A DNA stretch of 33,014 nt, taken from SURF-32 sp964648365. GTDB lineage: Bacteria > Planctomycetota > Phycisphaerae > UBA1845. The DNA lies in contig CAZYLK010000053.1 in NCBI GenBank assembly GCA_964648365.1, positions 1 through 33,014 of the forward strand, read 5' to 3'. This document shows, in pieces, positions 24,472 to 32,640 of this stretch. Position numbers and translations under genes: made by a program. How positions within the stretch are numbered: position 1 is the first letter of the stretch; every line of letters starts with the position of its first letter. The notes under the pieces were generated by a model. It worked only from the letters and a program-made list of their open reading frames with translations. It did not search any database and was not told the DNA's origin.

Positions 24472-24555
24472 GGGGCTGTGCAGGAATCGAACCTGCTTCG
24501 TCTTAGCGACGACAGACTCCTCAGGTCTGCGCTCGTCCATCGAGCGGTACAGCAA
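24472..24555 (-). tRNA. tRNA-Leu(GAG)-like gene with long variable arm and extended D stem
   Basis: T arm GCAGG-TTCGATT-CCTGC, anticodon arm CAGAC-CTGAGGA-GTCTG (anticodon GAG) and a variable arm TCGTC-GCTAA-GACGA are intact. The D arm is CGCTCG-ATGGA-CGAGCG, a 6-bp stem with a tight loop, as in tRNA-Sec and unlike ordinary tRNA-Leu. The acceptor TTGCTGT/ACAGCCC pairs at 3-7, but positions 1-72 and 2-71 are T-C mismatches. No CCA is encoded. Two bases separate it from the tRNA-Met-like gene. Confidence 0.5.
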
Positions 24556-24660
24556 CCGATATTGTTTCCGATGCCGTTCACGGAACGTACCTTCCACCAG
24601 TCCACCGGACGCGTGGTACGCCGCCGGCACAACACCGGCCTGTCCCCAATAAAACAGGAC

Positions 24661-24698
24661 AAACAAAAAAAGCCCTGGAGGCCGCACCTCCAGGGCTT
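24661..24698 (-). terminator. Strong Rho-independent terminator
   Basis: On the minus strand AAGCCCTGGAGG (24698-24687), a 5-base loop and CCTCCAGGGCTT (24681-24670) form a perfect 12-bp stem followed by TTTTTTGTTT. Confidence 0.9.
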
Positions 24699-24957
24699 GA
24701 AAACCACAATTAAGGGGCTTCGAGCTACCCGGAAGGCGGTCCGTGCGTGTCAATGGGCAAACGTATGGCTGACGTTCGCCCATCGTCCGCGCACTGGCCC
24801 TTGCGGCCGGACAGAGACAGACCGAGGGTCTGTTCCGCCTGCCGGCGCCAGTTGCCGGACATGTGTTTGTCAAACCGATACGAAACCACTGCACGATCCT
24901 TCCGGGGCCCGCGTCGATTAACGCTCGACCCGCAATAAGCACCCCACCGCGGAGCGT
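24662..24957 (-). ncRNA. Candidate structured RNA of about 296 nt, family unknown
   Basis: A strong promoter (24965-24992) and a perfect terminator (24661-24698) define the unit. Long-range helices close it: GCTCGA (24923-24928) with TCGAGC (24720-24725), and CCTTCCGGG (24898-24906) with its 9-base complement (24728-24736). Internal hairpins lie at 24817-24833 and 24751-24785; the latter is 13 bp long, extended by CGCAC/GTGCG (24790-24794 with 24743-24747). Two of its 13 pairs are G-U on the minus strand and would be A-C mismatches on the plus strand, which supports this strand. I do not find SRP, RNase P, tmRNA or T-box signatures. A 45-codon ORF lies inside but lacks a ribosome site. Confidence 0.6.
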
Positions 24958-24964
24958 ATCTGAA

Positions 24965-24992
24965 ACTATACTGCACAATTCGCGGATGTCAA
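24965..24992 (-). promoter_or_regulatory. Near-consensus sigma-70 promoter
   Basis: On the minus strand TTGACA (24992-24987), a 16-bp spacer and TATAGT (24970-24965). This is the best promoter match in the window. No protein gene with a ribosome site follows it before the terminator. Confidence 0.75.
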
Positions 24993-25059
24993 ACACAATC
25001 CGGAAGAATCTTTGTTGAGTACGGCGCGAGCGGGCGGAACCCGTCACGATAGAGGGAGT

Positions 25060-25230
25060 GGTCTCCGACGGCGGAACTTCTCGCCGTCTTGCGCGCGTGC
25101 TTCGCGTGGAGCGAGTTTCCCCTTCGACGAGGGGGAGTGAGGGAATAAGGGAGTAAGGGAGTCAGGGAAGACGGACAGAGCAAGTCGCCTTCCTGCTAGC
25201 CCTCACTCCCGGTTCCCTCACTCCCCTCCA
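25060..25230 (-). repeat. Hairpin repeat element with octamer arms, copy 2
   Basis: This is a reverse-oriented homolog of the element at 10029-10245. It shares the purine arm (minus-strand GAGTGAGGGAACCGGGAGTG), the CTTCCCTGACTCCCTTACTC arm, the CTCGT...AGGGGAA junction and the distal GAGAAGTTCC...GGAGACC flank. It lies upstream of the queuosine-precursor transporter. Confidence 0.7.
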
Positions 25231-25316
25231 TCCGGCTTCCTGATCGCGGTATGCGTCCTCGCTCGCGCTCGACCTGCTCGGTTGAGTGCGCCCCCCAGCG
25301 TCGGTACGCTGCCGTC

Positions 25317-26183
25317 ATGGCCGGACCCGACGTTTCAGCGATGTTTGACGCCGTACACGCGCCGTCCGTGCTGCACGAGCGACGCGAGCGCGTGTTCCTC
25401 GTCTTCGCCGGGTTGTTCCTCGGCTCGATGACGATGCTCAACATCCTGGGCATCACCCGCTTCATCCACATCGGCCCGGCCGCGCTGGCGGTCGGCGTGC
25501 TGCCGTATCCTCTGACCTTCCTCTGCACCGACTTCATCAGCGAGTTCTACGGCCGGCGGCGGGCGAACTTTGTGGTGTGGCTGGGATTCGTGTTGAACCT
25601 GCTCGTGCTCGGCTTCCTGTGGCTCGGCCACCAGGCGCCGGCGATCGACGAGGCCGTGCGTCCCGCGTGGCTGCCGGACGGCTCGTGGAACCCGCCGCCG
25701 TGGCAGACGCTGGAGTTCGCCCGACCCGTCATGCTGCCGTTCGGCGGGCAGGTTCAGCAGATCGACCTGTTCGAGATCATCTTCCGCTGCACGCGCGGCG
25801 CAGTGATCGCGTCGATGTTCGCCTACCTTGCGGCGCAGTTCTGCGACGTGTTCCTGTTCCACTTCTGGAAGCGCCTCACCCGCGGGCGCCACCTGTGGCT
25901 GCGAAACAACGGCTCCACGATGATCAGTCAGCTCGTCGACTCGACCGCGGTGATCTTCATCACGTTCTGGGCGCAGTTTCAGAGCGGCGAACGGACCTTG
26001 AGCGGCATGTTCGTCCTGGTCGCCAGCAGCTACGTTTTCAAGTTCTCGGTCGCGCTGATCGACACGATCCCGTTCTACCTCGGCGTCATCTGGCTCAGTG
26101 AGTACCTTCAGATCGATCCGACGCGAGAGCATGACGCGGACCGCGAGGCCGCGAGCGCCGAAGCACAGGAGCCACATCCATGA
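25317..26183 (+). CDS. yhhQ: Queuosine precursor transporter (VUT/YhhQ family)
   Basis: The protein has 288 residues from ATG 25317; an earlier ATG at 25251 would add 22 arginine-rich residues with no support. YhhQ-type proteins import the queuine or preQ precursor for tRNA modification. The family signature is visible: TMLNILGITRF, LPYPLTFLCTDFISEFYGRR, WLGFVLNLLVLGFL, RCTRGAVIASMFAYLAAQFC, DVFLFHFWKRLT and the diagnostic NGSTMISQLVDSTAVIFITF. About six membrane segments are present. An internal loop (APAIDEAVRPAWLPDGSWNP) is somewhat long. The stop overlaps the acetolactate synthase start (ATGA, 26180-26183), which implies coupling although the functions look unrelated. Confidence 0.88.
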   Translation: MAGPDVSAMFDAVHAPSVLHERRERVFLVFAGLFLGSMTMLNILGITRFIHIGPAALAVGVLPYPLTFLCTDFISEFYGRRRANFVVWLGFVLNLLVLGFLWLGHQAPAIDEAVRPAWLPDGSWNPPPWQTLEFARPVMLPFGGQVQQIDLFEIIFRCTRGAVIASMFAYLAAQFCDVFLFHFWKRLTRGRHLWLRNNGSTMISQLVDSTAVIFITFWAQFQSGERTLSGMFVLVASSYVFKFSVALIDTIPFYLGVIWLSEYLQIDPTREHDADREAASAEAQEPHP

Positions 26184-27814
26184 AAGCCGCAGAGCTGTTC
26201 GTCAAATGCCTCGCCAATGAGGGCGTTCCCTACATCTTCGGCGTGCCCGGCGAGGAGAACATGGACGTCATGGACGCCATGCTCGACACCGACCTGAGGT
26301 TCGTCGCCACCCGGCACGAGCAGGGGGCGGCGTTCATGGCGGACGTGCAGGGGCGGCTGACGGGGCGGGCGTCGGCGTGCCTTTCGACGCTCGGCCCGGG
26401 GGCGACCAACCTGGCCACTGGTGTCGCGGACGCCAACATGGATCGCGTACCGCTGGTGGCCATCACCGGCCAAACGTCCATCAAGCGGCTGCACAAGGAA
26501 TCGCACCAGGCGATGGATCTGGTGGGCCTGTTTCGGCCCATGACCAAGTACACGGCTCAGATCGTCGACGGCGGCATTGTCGCGGAAGTCGTGCGGAAGG
26601 CGTTCAAGGTCGCCCAGACGGAGAAGTTCGGCGCTGCCCACATCGACTTTCCCGAAGACGTGGCGGAAGAACAGGTCGATGGCGAGCCGCTGGTGTTGCA
26701 GCAGCCGAAAGACCCCGAGCCGCTCGCCCGGCAGGTTCAGAAGGCCGTCGATGTCATCAACGCCGCCCGCTTCCCGATTCTTCTGTGCGGCAACGGCCTG
26801 ATCCGCGGCCGCGGATGCGACGCGCTGCGGCGATTCGTCGACCGCACGCACATCCCCTGCGCCCACACGTTCATGGCCAAGGGCGTGCTGCCCTATACCG
26901 ATCCCCGTTCGATGCTGGCGGTCGGGTTGCAGGCCAACGACTACGTAAGCTGCGGCTTCGAGCGGGCGGACGTGGTGATCGCCGTCGGGTATGACCTCGT
27001 TGAGTATCCGCCCGAGCGATGGAACCCGAACCGCGACAAGAGAATCATCCACATCGATCGCTGCCCGGCCGAGGTGGATCGGCACTATCAACTCGCCTGC
27101 GGCATCGAGGCGGACCTGGGCCTGACGCTGGATGAGCTCGGCGAGAAGATCACGCCGCGCGACGACGTGCCTATGGTCAACTCGCTTCGGCACGCGATTC
27201 TGGACGAACTGGACGCTGCGGCCGGCGATGACGGCTTCCCGCTCAAGCCGCAGCGCATTCTGCACGACGTGCGGGCCGTGATGGGCGACTCGGACATCCT
27301 CATTTCCGATGTCGGCGCCCACAAGATGTGGATCGCCCGCATGTATCCGTGCGTCGAGCCGAACACCTGCCTGATCTCGAACGGCTTCGCCGCGATGGGC
27401 ATCGCCCTGCCCGGTTCGATCGGCGCCAAGCTGCTCTACCCCGACCGCCGCGTGCTGAGCATCAGCGGCGACGGGGGTTTTTTGATGAACGTGCAGGAAC
27501 TGGAGACGGCCGTGCGGCTGAAGCTGCCGATCGTGGCAATGGTTTGGTCGGACGGCGGCTATGGCCTGATCAAGTGGAAGCAGATGAACCTGTACGGCCG
27601 CCCCAGCCACATCGACTTCGGCAACCCGGACTTCGTCACGCTGGCGGCCGCGTTCGGCTGCGATGCGTTCCGCATCGAAGCCGCCCACGAACTGCGTCCG
27701 GCCCTGGAACAGGCCTTCTGCGCCAAGCGGCCCGTCGTCATCGACTGCCCGGTCGATTACGACGAGAACATCAAGCTGACCGAGCGGCTGGGCAAGCTGG
27801 TGTGCCCGATCTGA
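26180..27814 (+). CDS. alsS: Acetolactate synthase, AlsS-like ThDP enzyme
   Basis: The protein has 544 residues. It condenses two pyruvates to acetolactate and CO2 with thiamine diphosphate, in the cytoplasm. The catalytic glutamate is E47 (RHEQGAAFMA). The ThDP motif starts at G430-D431-G432 (SGDGGFLMNVQELETA) and ends in VWSDGGYG, where Asp replaces the usual Asn. HKESHQAMDLVGLFRPMTKY resembles the FAD-independent AlsS branch rather than anabolic IlvB, and no IlvN regulatory subunit gene is nearby. Other ThDP decarboxylases of this family cannot be excluded. It is convergent with pncB across 28 bp. Confidence 0.85.
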   Translation: MKAAELFVKCLANEGVPYIFGVPGEENMDVMDAMLDTDLRFVATRHEQGAAFMADVQGRLTGRASACLSTLGPGATNLATGVADANMDRVPLVAITGQTSIKRLHKESHQAMDLVGLFRPMTKYTAQIVDGGIVAEVVRKAFKVAQTEKFGAAHIDFPEDVAEEQVDGEPLVLQQPKDPEPLARQVQKAVDVINAARFPILLCGNGLIRGRGCDALRRFVDRTHIPCAHTFMAKGVLPYTDPRSMLAVGLQANDYVSCGFERADVVIAVGYDLVEYPPERWNPNRDKRIIHIDRCPAEVDRHYQLACGIEADLGLTLDELGEKITPRDDVPMVNSLRHAILDELDAAAGDDGFPLKPQRILHDVRAVMGDSDILISDVGAHKMWIARMYPCVEPNTCLISNGFAAMGIALPGSIGAKLLYPDRRVLSISGDGGFLMNVQELETAVRLKLPIVAMVWSDGGYGLIKWKQMNLYGRPSHIDFGNPDFVTLAAAFGCDAFRIEAAHELRPALEQAFCAKRPVVIDCPVDYDENIKLTERLGKLVCPI

Positions 27815-27842
27815 CGCCGCCGCAAGCCGCAGCACAGGGGCA

Positions 27843-29321
27843 TTATCCGTTCACGTTTTCGCCCCTGGCCTGCAGGATCAGCCGCGTCTTGAGTTCGTGC
27901 AGCCTCATGTCGAGTCCGACGGGATACTGGTGCGGGTAGATGAACCGCTTCACGCCGCCGTGGAACGCGGCCAGTCCCGCGGCGGCCCGCGCGCGAATCT
28001 CGTCGATCGACGGCGGTTCGTACACGCTCTTTCCACTGCGAAAGACGGGCACGAGGAGATCTTCGTGCCGCGTTCCGGCCGGGATGCGCTTGCGGCGGGT
28101 CATGTCGAGCGGGTCGACGAGGGTGCAGGCGTCGTCGATGCCGGTGAGTTCATCGTAAATGGCGTCGGCGATGCACTCGCCGTTGCGGCGGAAGCGGCGG
28201 ACCTGCTGCATGCCGGGGTTGGATATCTTGACCGCCTGCTCGGAGAGTTTGATCCGGTGTTCCCACGCCCCCCCCGGCTTCCGCACCGCCGAGAGTTTGT
28301 AGACGCCGCCCATCGCGGGCTGGTCATAGGCCGTGGCCAGCTTCGTGCCCACGCCCCACACGCCGATCTTCGCGCCCTGTGCCTTGAGGCTCTTGACGAT
28401 GTTCTCGTCGAGATCGTTGCTGGCCACGATGACGGCGTCCGGGAATCCCGCCTCGTCGAGCAGCCGGCGGGCCTCGATGCTCAGGTAGGCCAGGTCGCCC
28501 GAGTCGAGCCGGATGCCCACCATTTTGTGGCCCCGCTCGCGCAGCCTCCGGCCCACCTCGATGGCGTGTTTCACGCCCGTCAGCGTGTCGTAGGTATCCA
28601 CGAGGAAGACGCAGTTGTTGGGCATGGCGTCCGCGTACGCCTGGAAGGCTTCGAGTTCATCCTCAAAGCACATGACCCAACTGTGGGCGTGCGTGCCGCG
28701 CACGGGGATGCGGTAGAGCTTGCCCGCCAGGATGTTCGAGGTGGCGTTGCATCCGCCGACGTAGGCCGCGCGGCTGGCGGCCAGGGCGCCGTCGATGCCC
28801 TGCGCCCGCCGCAGGCCGAACTCCAGGATCGGCTCGTCCCCCGCGGCGATCCGCAGCCGGGCCGCCTTGGTGGCGATCAGCGTCTGAAAGTTGATCGTGT
28901 TCAGCAGCGGCGTTTCGAGGATCTGGCACTCGGCGATCGGCCCGCGGACTCGGATCAGCGGCTCGTACGGAAACACGGTCGTCCCTTCCGGAACGGCGTC
29001 GATGTCACAGGACAGCCGCAGACCCTTCAGCTCGTGCAGGAACGCGCCGTCGAAGAGGGGCCGGTCATCGTTGCCGGTCAGCGTGCGCAGATAGTCGACG
29101 TCCGAGTCGTCAAAGTGAAAGTCCGTCAGCAGCCGAATGATCGGCTCCAGCCCGCAGGCCACCGCAAAGCCGCCGTCGAAGGGGTTTTCGCGAAAGTACA
29201 GGTGAAACACCGCCTCGCGATCGCTGACGCCCGCCTTCCAGTAGCCGTAGGCCATGGTGAGCTGATAGAGATCGGTCAGCAGAGCGAGATTGGTTTGCTG
29301 CGAGGCGTTGAAGATGGACAT
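27843..29321 (-). CDS. pncB: Nicotinate phosphoribosyltransferase
   Basis: The protein has 492 residues, the length of the longer bacterial branch. It makes nicotinate mononucleotide from nicotinate and PRPP in NAD salvage. Marks: LLTDLYQLTMAYGYWKAG at the N-terminus, FHLYFRENPFDGGFAVACGL, LEFGLRRAQGIDGALAASRA, YVGGCNATSN and the RGTHAHSWVM segment (H211 or H213 region), which carries the phospho-accepting histidine in this family. VRLDSGDLAYLSIEAR-like text (GIRLDSGDLAYL) and GAKIGVWGVGTKLATAYDQP form the phosphoribosyl site. No ribosome site stands out before ATG 29321. Confidence 0.95.
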   Translation of the reverse strand: MSIFNASQQTNLALLTDLYQLTMAYGYWKAGVSDREAVFHLYFRENPFDGGFAVACGLEPIIRLLTDFHFDDSDVDYLRTLTGNDDRPLFDGAFLHELKGLRLSCDIDAVPEGTTVFPYEPLIRVRGPIAECQILETPLLNTINFQTLIATKAARLRIAAGDEPILEFGLRRAQGIDGALAASRAAYVGGCNATSNILAGKLYRIPVRGTHAHSWVMCFEDELEAFQAYADAMPNNCVFLVDTYDTLTGVKHAIEVGRRLRERGHKMVGIRLDSGDLAYLSIEARRLLDEAGFPDAVIVASNDLDENIVKSLKAQGAKIGVWGVGTKLATAYDQPAMGGVYKLSAVRKPGGAWEHRIKLSEQAVKISNPGMQQVRRFRRNGECIADAIYDELTGIDDACTLVDPLDMTRRKRIPAGTRHEDLLVPVFRSGKSVYEPPSIDEIRARAAAGLAAFHGGVKRFIYPHQYPVGLDMRLHELKTRLILQARGENVNG

Positions 29322-29506
29322 GGGGTGGACTCATGGACCCGGCCGGTGACGCGCCGGGCCGTGGGGCGTTGGTCGCTGCGCGCCATGATAGAGGTCTACT
29401 CCCCGACGGCAAATCGCAGCGTCGGCGCACTGAACTTCGCTCCATCTCCAGTGGGTCGTCGGGGCAATCCACACCGATGATGCCCGTCAGTGTTTCGGGA
29501 GGGCGT

Positions 29507-30988
29507 CTAGCGGTTCGCATATCGTGCGGCGCCGGTGCCCCGCGTCAGCGCCCAGAGGAACCACACCGCCATCCCCACGTTGACACACCAGCGAATGCAT
29601 GGACCGAGGATGCGCGGAAACTCCATCGCCCTTTCGATAGCGGGGAGCCAGCCGAATTTCCACTCGAACCACGCCAACCACTCCAGGCTCAGGCCATAGA
29701 CAACTACCCCAATTGCCACGAGGCCGACGAGGTATCCACTGACCTGCACGGCCGCCGGCCACATGTTCCTTCGCGACGCCAGGCTCAGCGCCCATCCAAT
29801 GCCGCAAGCGCCGGCGTGCGTAACGCCGTATGCCATGGACACTGCGGCCGTGCCGGTTGCGACGAACTCCGCAACCATCCAACCATCGATTGGGTACGAC
29901 CACCATCGGTGCTCGAGCACAAACGGCGCCGTAAACCCCAAGATGCCCAGAACAAAAATCGCGGGGATCCAAGTGAGGGCGTAACTGCGGCAATCGCCCG
30001 CGTCCGAACTCTGGTTCAGCCGGCGCCCCAGTTCATCCGGCGCGCGCAGCGACATGACGAACGTCCGCCACCAGGCGCGGCGCACACCCAGTTCGGCGCG
30101 ATGACTCCATGGCGTGCCGGGCCGCGATTCCGCGCCGAGCGACGCCGTCGCGACCATCCCGCATTCCGGGCACCGCGCATCGAGTCCAACGCCGGTGAGG
30201 TTGTATCCACAGGCTTCGCACTGCGGATCTCGAGCAACCGATGACACTGGCCGCGGCGCAGCCGCAGCACGCAGCAGGACACTCAGAATCCACAGCCCCG
30301 ACAGCATGATGGCGGCTTCGACGTAGGCGTGTGCTCCGCGCAGATACCACGGCGTCAGACGATTCCAGTCGTCCCAGGCGTTCCCGAAGAGTGCCCTGCG
30401 GCGGTTCAGCTCCGCCGGATCCTCAGTGAGCCCGCCAGCTACCGCAAAATCTCTATAGTCGGGTTCGGGATGGTGCTTCTGCCAATCGGCCGCGCGCGAG
30501 CTGATCCAACCGTCGAACACGAGTAGTGGCAGGATCGGCCAAAAGAGTGAAATCGAGACAAGCCAGACGCGGCGGAGCGAGGCGCCGTAGCTGTGGCGCA
30601 ATGGCTCATCGCGAGCGCCCCGGGGTGCGAGTAAGGCTGCGAGCAGCAGAAAACCGGCTTCTACGGAACCAACGATCGCAGTGATCGTCCCAAGAGCCGA
30701 CCGGAGAGGCCGATCCGACGCGTTGAGTCGGTGTTCGATCCGATGTTGGAGGAGCGATTGCGCGTCTTGGAAGCTGTCCCATGTGTACTCCGGCGACGCT
30801 TCGCCCACCAGCGCCACGATGGCGACAAAGAGCACGGCGATGAGTGCGTGAGTCACCCAGGCCCATCGCATCGAGAGGCGGTCCAACCGCTGAACTGCAC
30901 GTACCGGGGCGATGGGTGCGATCAGTAGCGCGAACCACAGGCTGGGTTTGCTCGCTGCGCCATGGACTGAATCGCTACCGGTTCGCAT
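29507..30988 (-). CDS. Multi-pass membrane protein with central zinc ribbon, paralog 2
   Basis: The protein has 493 residues. Hydrophobic segments (WVTHALIAVLFVAIVALVGE, ALGTITAIVGSVEAGFLLLA, VWLVSISLFWPILPLLVF) come before a zinc ribbon CEACGYNLTG...CPECGMVA, and more follow (WIPAIFVLGILGFTAPFVLE, GYLVGLVAIGVVVYGLSLEW). It aligns with its neighbour through RLDRLSxRxAW, RGARDEPLRxSxxAxLRRxW, the ribbon and the end RGTxAARxANR. The start overlaps the neighbour's stop by 14 bp, so it is probably translated by coupling. Function unknown. Confidence 0.85.
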   Translation of the reverse strand: MRTGSDSVHGAASKPSLWFALLIAPIAPVRAVQRLDRLSMRWAWVTHALIAVLFVAIVALVGEASPEYTWDSFQDAQSLLQHRIEHRLNASDRPLRSALGTITAIVGSVEAGFLLLAALLAPRGARDEPLRHSYGASLRRVWLVSISLFWPILPLLVFDGWISSRAADWQKHHPEPDYRDFAVAGGLTEDPAELNRRRALFGNAWDDWNRLTPWYLRGAHAYVEAAIMLSGLWILSVLLRAAAAPRPVSSVARDPQCEACGYNLTGVGLDARCPECGMVATASLGAESRPGTPWSHRAELGVRRAWWRTFVMSLRAPDELGRRLNQSSDAGDCRSYALTWIPAIFVLGILGFTAPFVLEHRWWSYPIDGWMVAEFVATGTAAVSMAYGVTHAGACGIGWALSLASRRNMWPAAVQVSGYLVGLVAIGVVVYGLSLEWLAWFEWKFGWLPAIERAMEFPRILGPCIRWCVNVGMAVWFLWALTRGTGAARYANR

Positions 30989-32603
30989 GTCGCGCCGCGC
31001 TCGTACCGCGCCCCAGGAGCATCAGAAACCGGATACCCATGAACGCGTTCGGCACGAAGAATAACGCAAGGAACAGCAGTGGCGGCGGCACGCCCAGGGC
31101 CTGCGATGCGGCATTGAGACCGCCGTTGCGAGGATGTGTCCAGGCGACCAGGGCGACGCCCACGGCGCCGCCTATCGCGGTCCATATCGCCAGATCCGCC
31201 GCCAGATACGCTGCGATCTGCATCGACGCCGGCCACAGGTTGCGGCCGGCCTTGAGGCTGAGGAACCACCCCACCACGCCCGCGGAGGCCAGCATGATCG
31301 CCAGGGCGCCGACGACGCAGGAGACGCCCCACGCCACTGAAAGCGCCGGCAACACCTCAAGTTCATCTTGCCGTTCCGACGGTACGGTGGTTGCCAGAAA
31401 AGTGCAGAGCACCGCGACCGCGCCGATCAGAAAGACGACGGGCATCCAGGCGAAGGCATAGACGCGGTGATCGGTCGACTCGCCGTTGGTGCGGATCTGG
31501 CGGCCCAGCCGGTCGGGTGATGTCTCCGACAGCGCGAAGACCCGCAGGAACGCCGCGGCCCGGCCGACGTCGCCGCGGCGCTGCCAGTCCGTCCCCGGGC
31601 GGGCGCCGTCGCCGAGCGATTCCACCACCGCCATCCCGCATTCGGGACAGCGGGCTTCGATCGCCATGCCGGTCAGGTTGTAGCCGCAGGCGTCGCACGT
31701 CGGGTCGCGCGGGATCGGCGGCGCCGTCCGCGGCGCGCCTGCGCCGCGCATCAGCGTCAAGACCGTCCAAAGCCCGGCGGCGGAGCCGAGGATGATCAGC
31801 GGGGCCAGGCCGTCGTTGCGAAGATACCAGGGCTTCTCGCGTTTCCAGGCCCGCCGTTGATTCCAGTATTCCTCGCCGGACAGGTTGTAGCGCGCGACGG
31901 CGGCATTGAACTGATCCCACTGGTTCTGATAGTCCGGGTCGCTCTGGGCGAGCGTCGGCGCCTGCGGATGGGCGAGGGGCGGCCAGGTCGGCTGGGGATG
32001 CACCGCATCCCATCGCTGCGAGGCGCCGTAGGCCGCGTACGCCGCGGCCACGGGCACGGCCAGCGCCCAGAACGCGACAATGGCGAACAGCCACGTCCGC
32101 CGTAGCGCGGCTGCGAAGCTGCGACGCAGCGGCTCGTCCCGCGCCCCCCACGGCGCCAGCAGCGCGGCCAGCGCCGCGAAGCCGAGTTCGACGCCGGCGC
32201 AGGTGGCCGCGCAAGCCAGACCGGTGATCCACGGGTCGCGATCAAACTCGTCCATCAGTTCGGCGGGATACCGCAGCAGGCGCTCGGGAAGCGTTCGCAC
32301 GCGGCCCCACCGGAAGTCCGGCCCCGCCTCGCCGACGCAGAAAACCATCAGCACGAACACACCGGTCATGGCCAGGTGCAGCAGCCACGCACGGCGCAGC
32401 GATAGCCGGTCCAGTCGCCGGGCGGCACAGGCGGGCGCGAAGGGCGCTGCCAGCAGCGCCGTGATCAATGGCGGCGGGGGCGGCTGTGCGGATGGGGATG
32501 GGCTTGGGGGTGGGGTTGCGTCCCATGGCGGCGGGGATTCGGCGCGTGGCGGGCGCTCGGGGTCACTCAACGGAACGTCGCTCGTTACGCTTTCGCCGGC
32601 CAC
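30975..32603 (-). CDS. Multi-pass membrane protein with central zinc ribbon, paralog 1
   Basis: The protein has about 542 residues from GTG 32603. This start is uncertain: the frame continues upstream to 32771, but only inside a tandem repeat. A proline-rich cytoplasmic-looking head (WDATPPPSPSPSAQPPPPP) leads to membrane segments (LLHLAMTGVFVLMVFCVGE, FAIVAFWALAVPVAAAYAAY), then a zinc ribbon CDACGYNLTG...CPECGMAV, more segments (WMPVVFLIGAVAVLCTFLAT, VVGALAIMLASAGVVGWFLS) and the shared end GRGTSAARHANR. It has a large insert between helices (KREKPWYLRN region) that is also present in its neighbour. A planctomycete-type family of unknown role. Confidence 0.8.
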   Translation of the reverse strand: MAGESVTSDVPLSDPERPPRAESPPPWDATPPPSPSPSAQPPPPPLITALLAAPFAPACAARRLDRLSLRRAWLLHLAMTGVFVLMVFCVGEAGPDFRWGRVRTLPERLLRYPAELMDEFDRDPWITGLACAATCAGVELGFAALAALLAPWGARDEPLRRSFAAALRRTWLFAIVAFWALAVPVAAAYAAYGASQRWDAVHPQPTWPPLAHPQAPTLAQSDPDYQNQWDQFNAAVARYNLSGEEYWNQRRAWKREKPWYLRNDGLAPLIILGSAAGLWTVLTLMRGAGAPRTAPPIPRDPTCDACGYNLTGMAIEARCPECGMAVVESLGDGARPGTDWQRRGDVGRAAAFLRVFALSETSPDRLGRQIRTNGESTDHRVYAFAWMPVVFLIGAVAVLCTFLATTVPSERQDELEVLPALSVAWGVSCVVGALAIMLASAGVVGWFLSLKAGRNLWPASMQIAAYLAADLAIWTAIGGAVGVALVAWTHPRNGGLNAASQALGVPPPLLFLALFFVPNAFMGIRFLMLLGRGTSAARHANR

Positions 32604-32640
32604 GTGTGCGATCGTGCCGCTTCGGGCGGAGGAATGCAAC

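Noticed and set aside
24662..24957. SRP RNA or T-box leader
   Set aside because: A GGAAGG motif is present but lacks the AGCAGC context of SRP helix 8; no GGUGGNACCGCG antiterminator bulge is seen.
26108..29480. Long antisense frames over the acetolactate synthase and pncB genes
   Set aside because: Both sense genes are recognised by family motifs; the antisense products show none.
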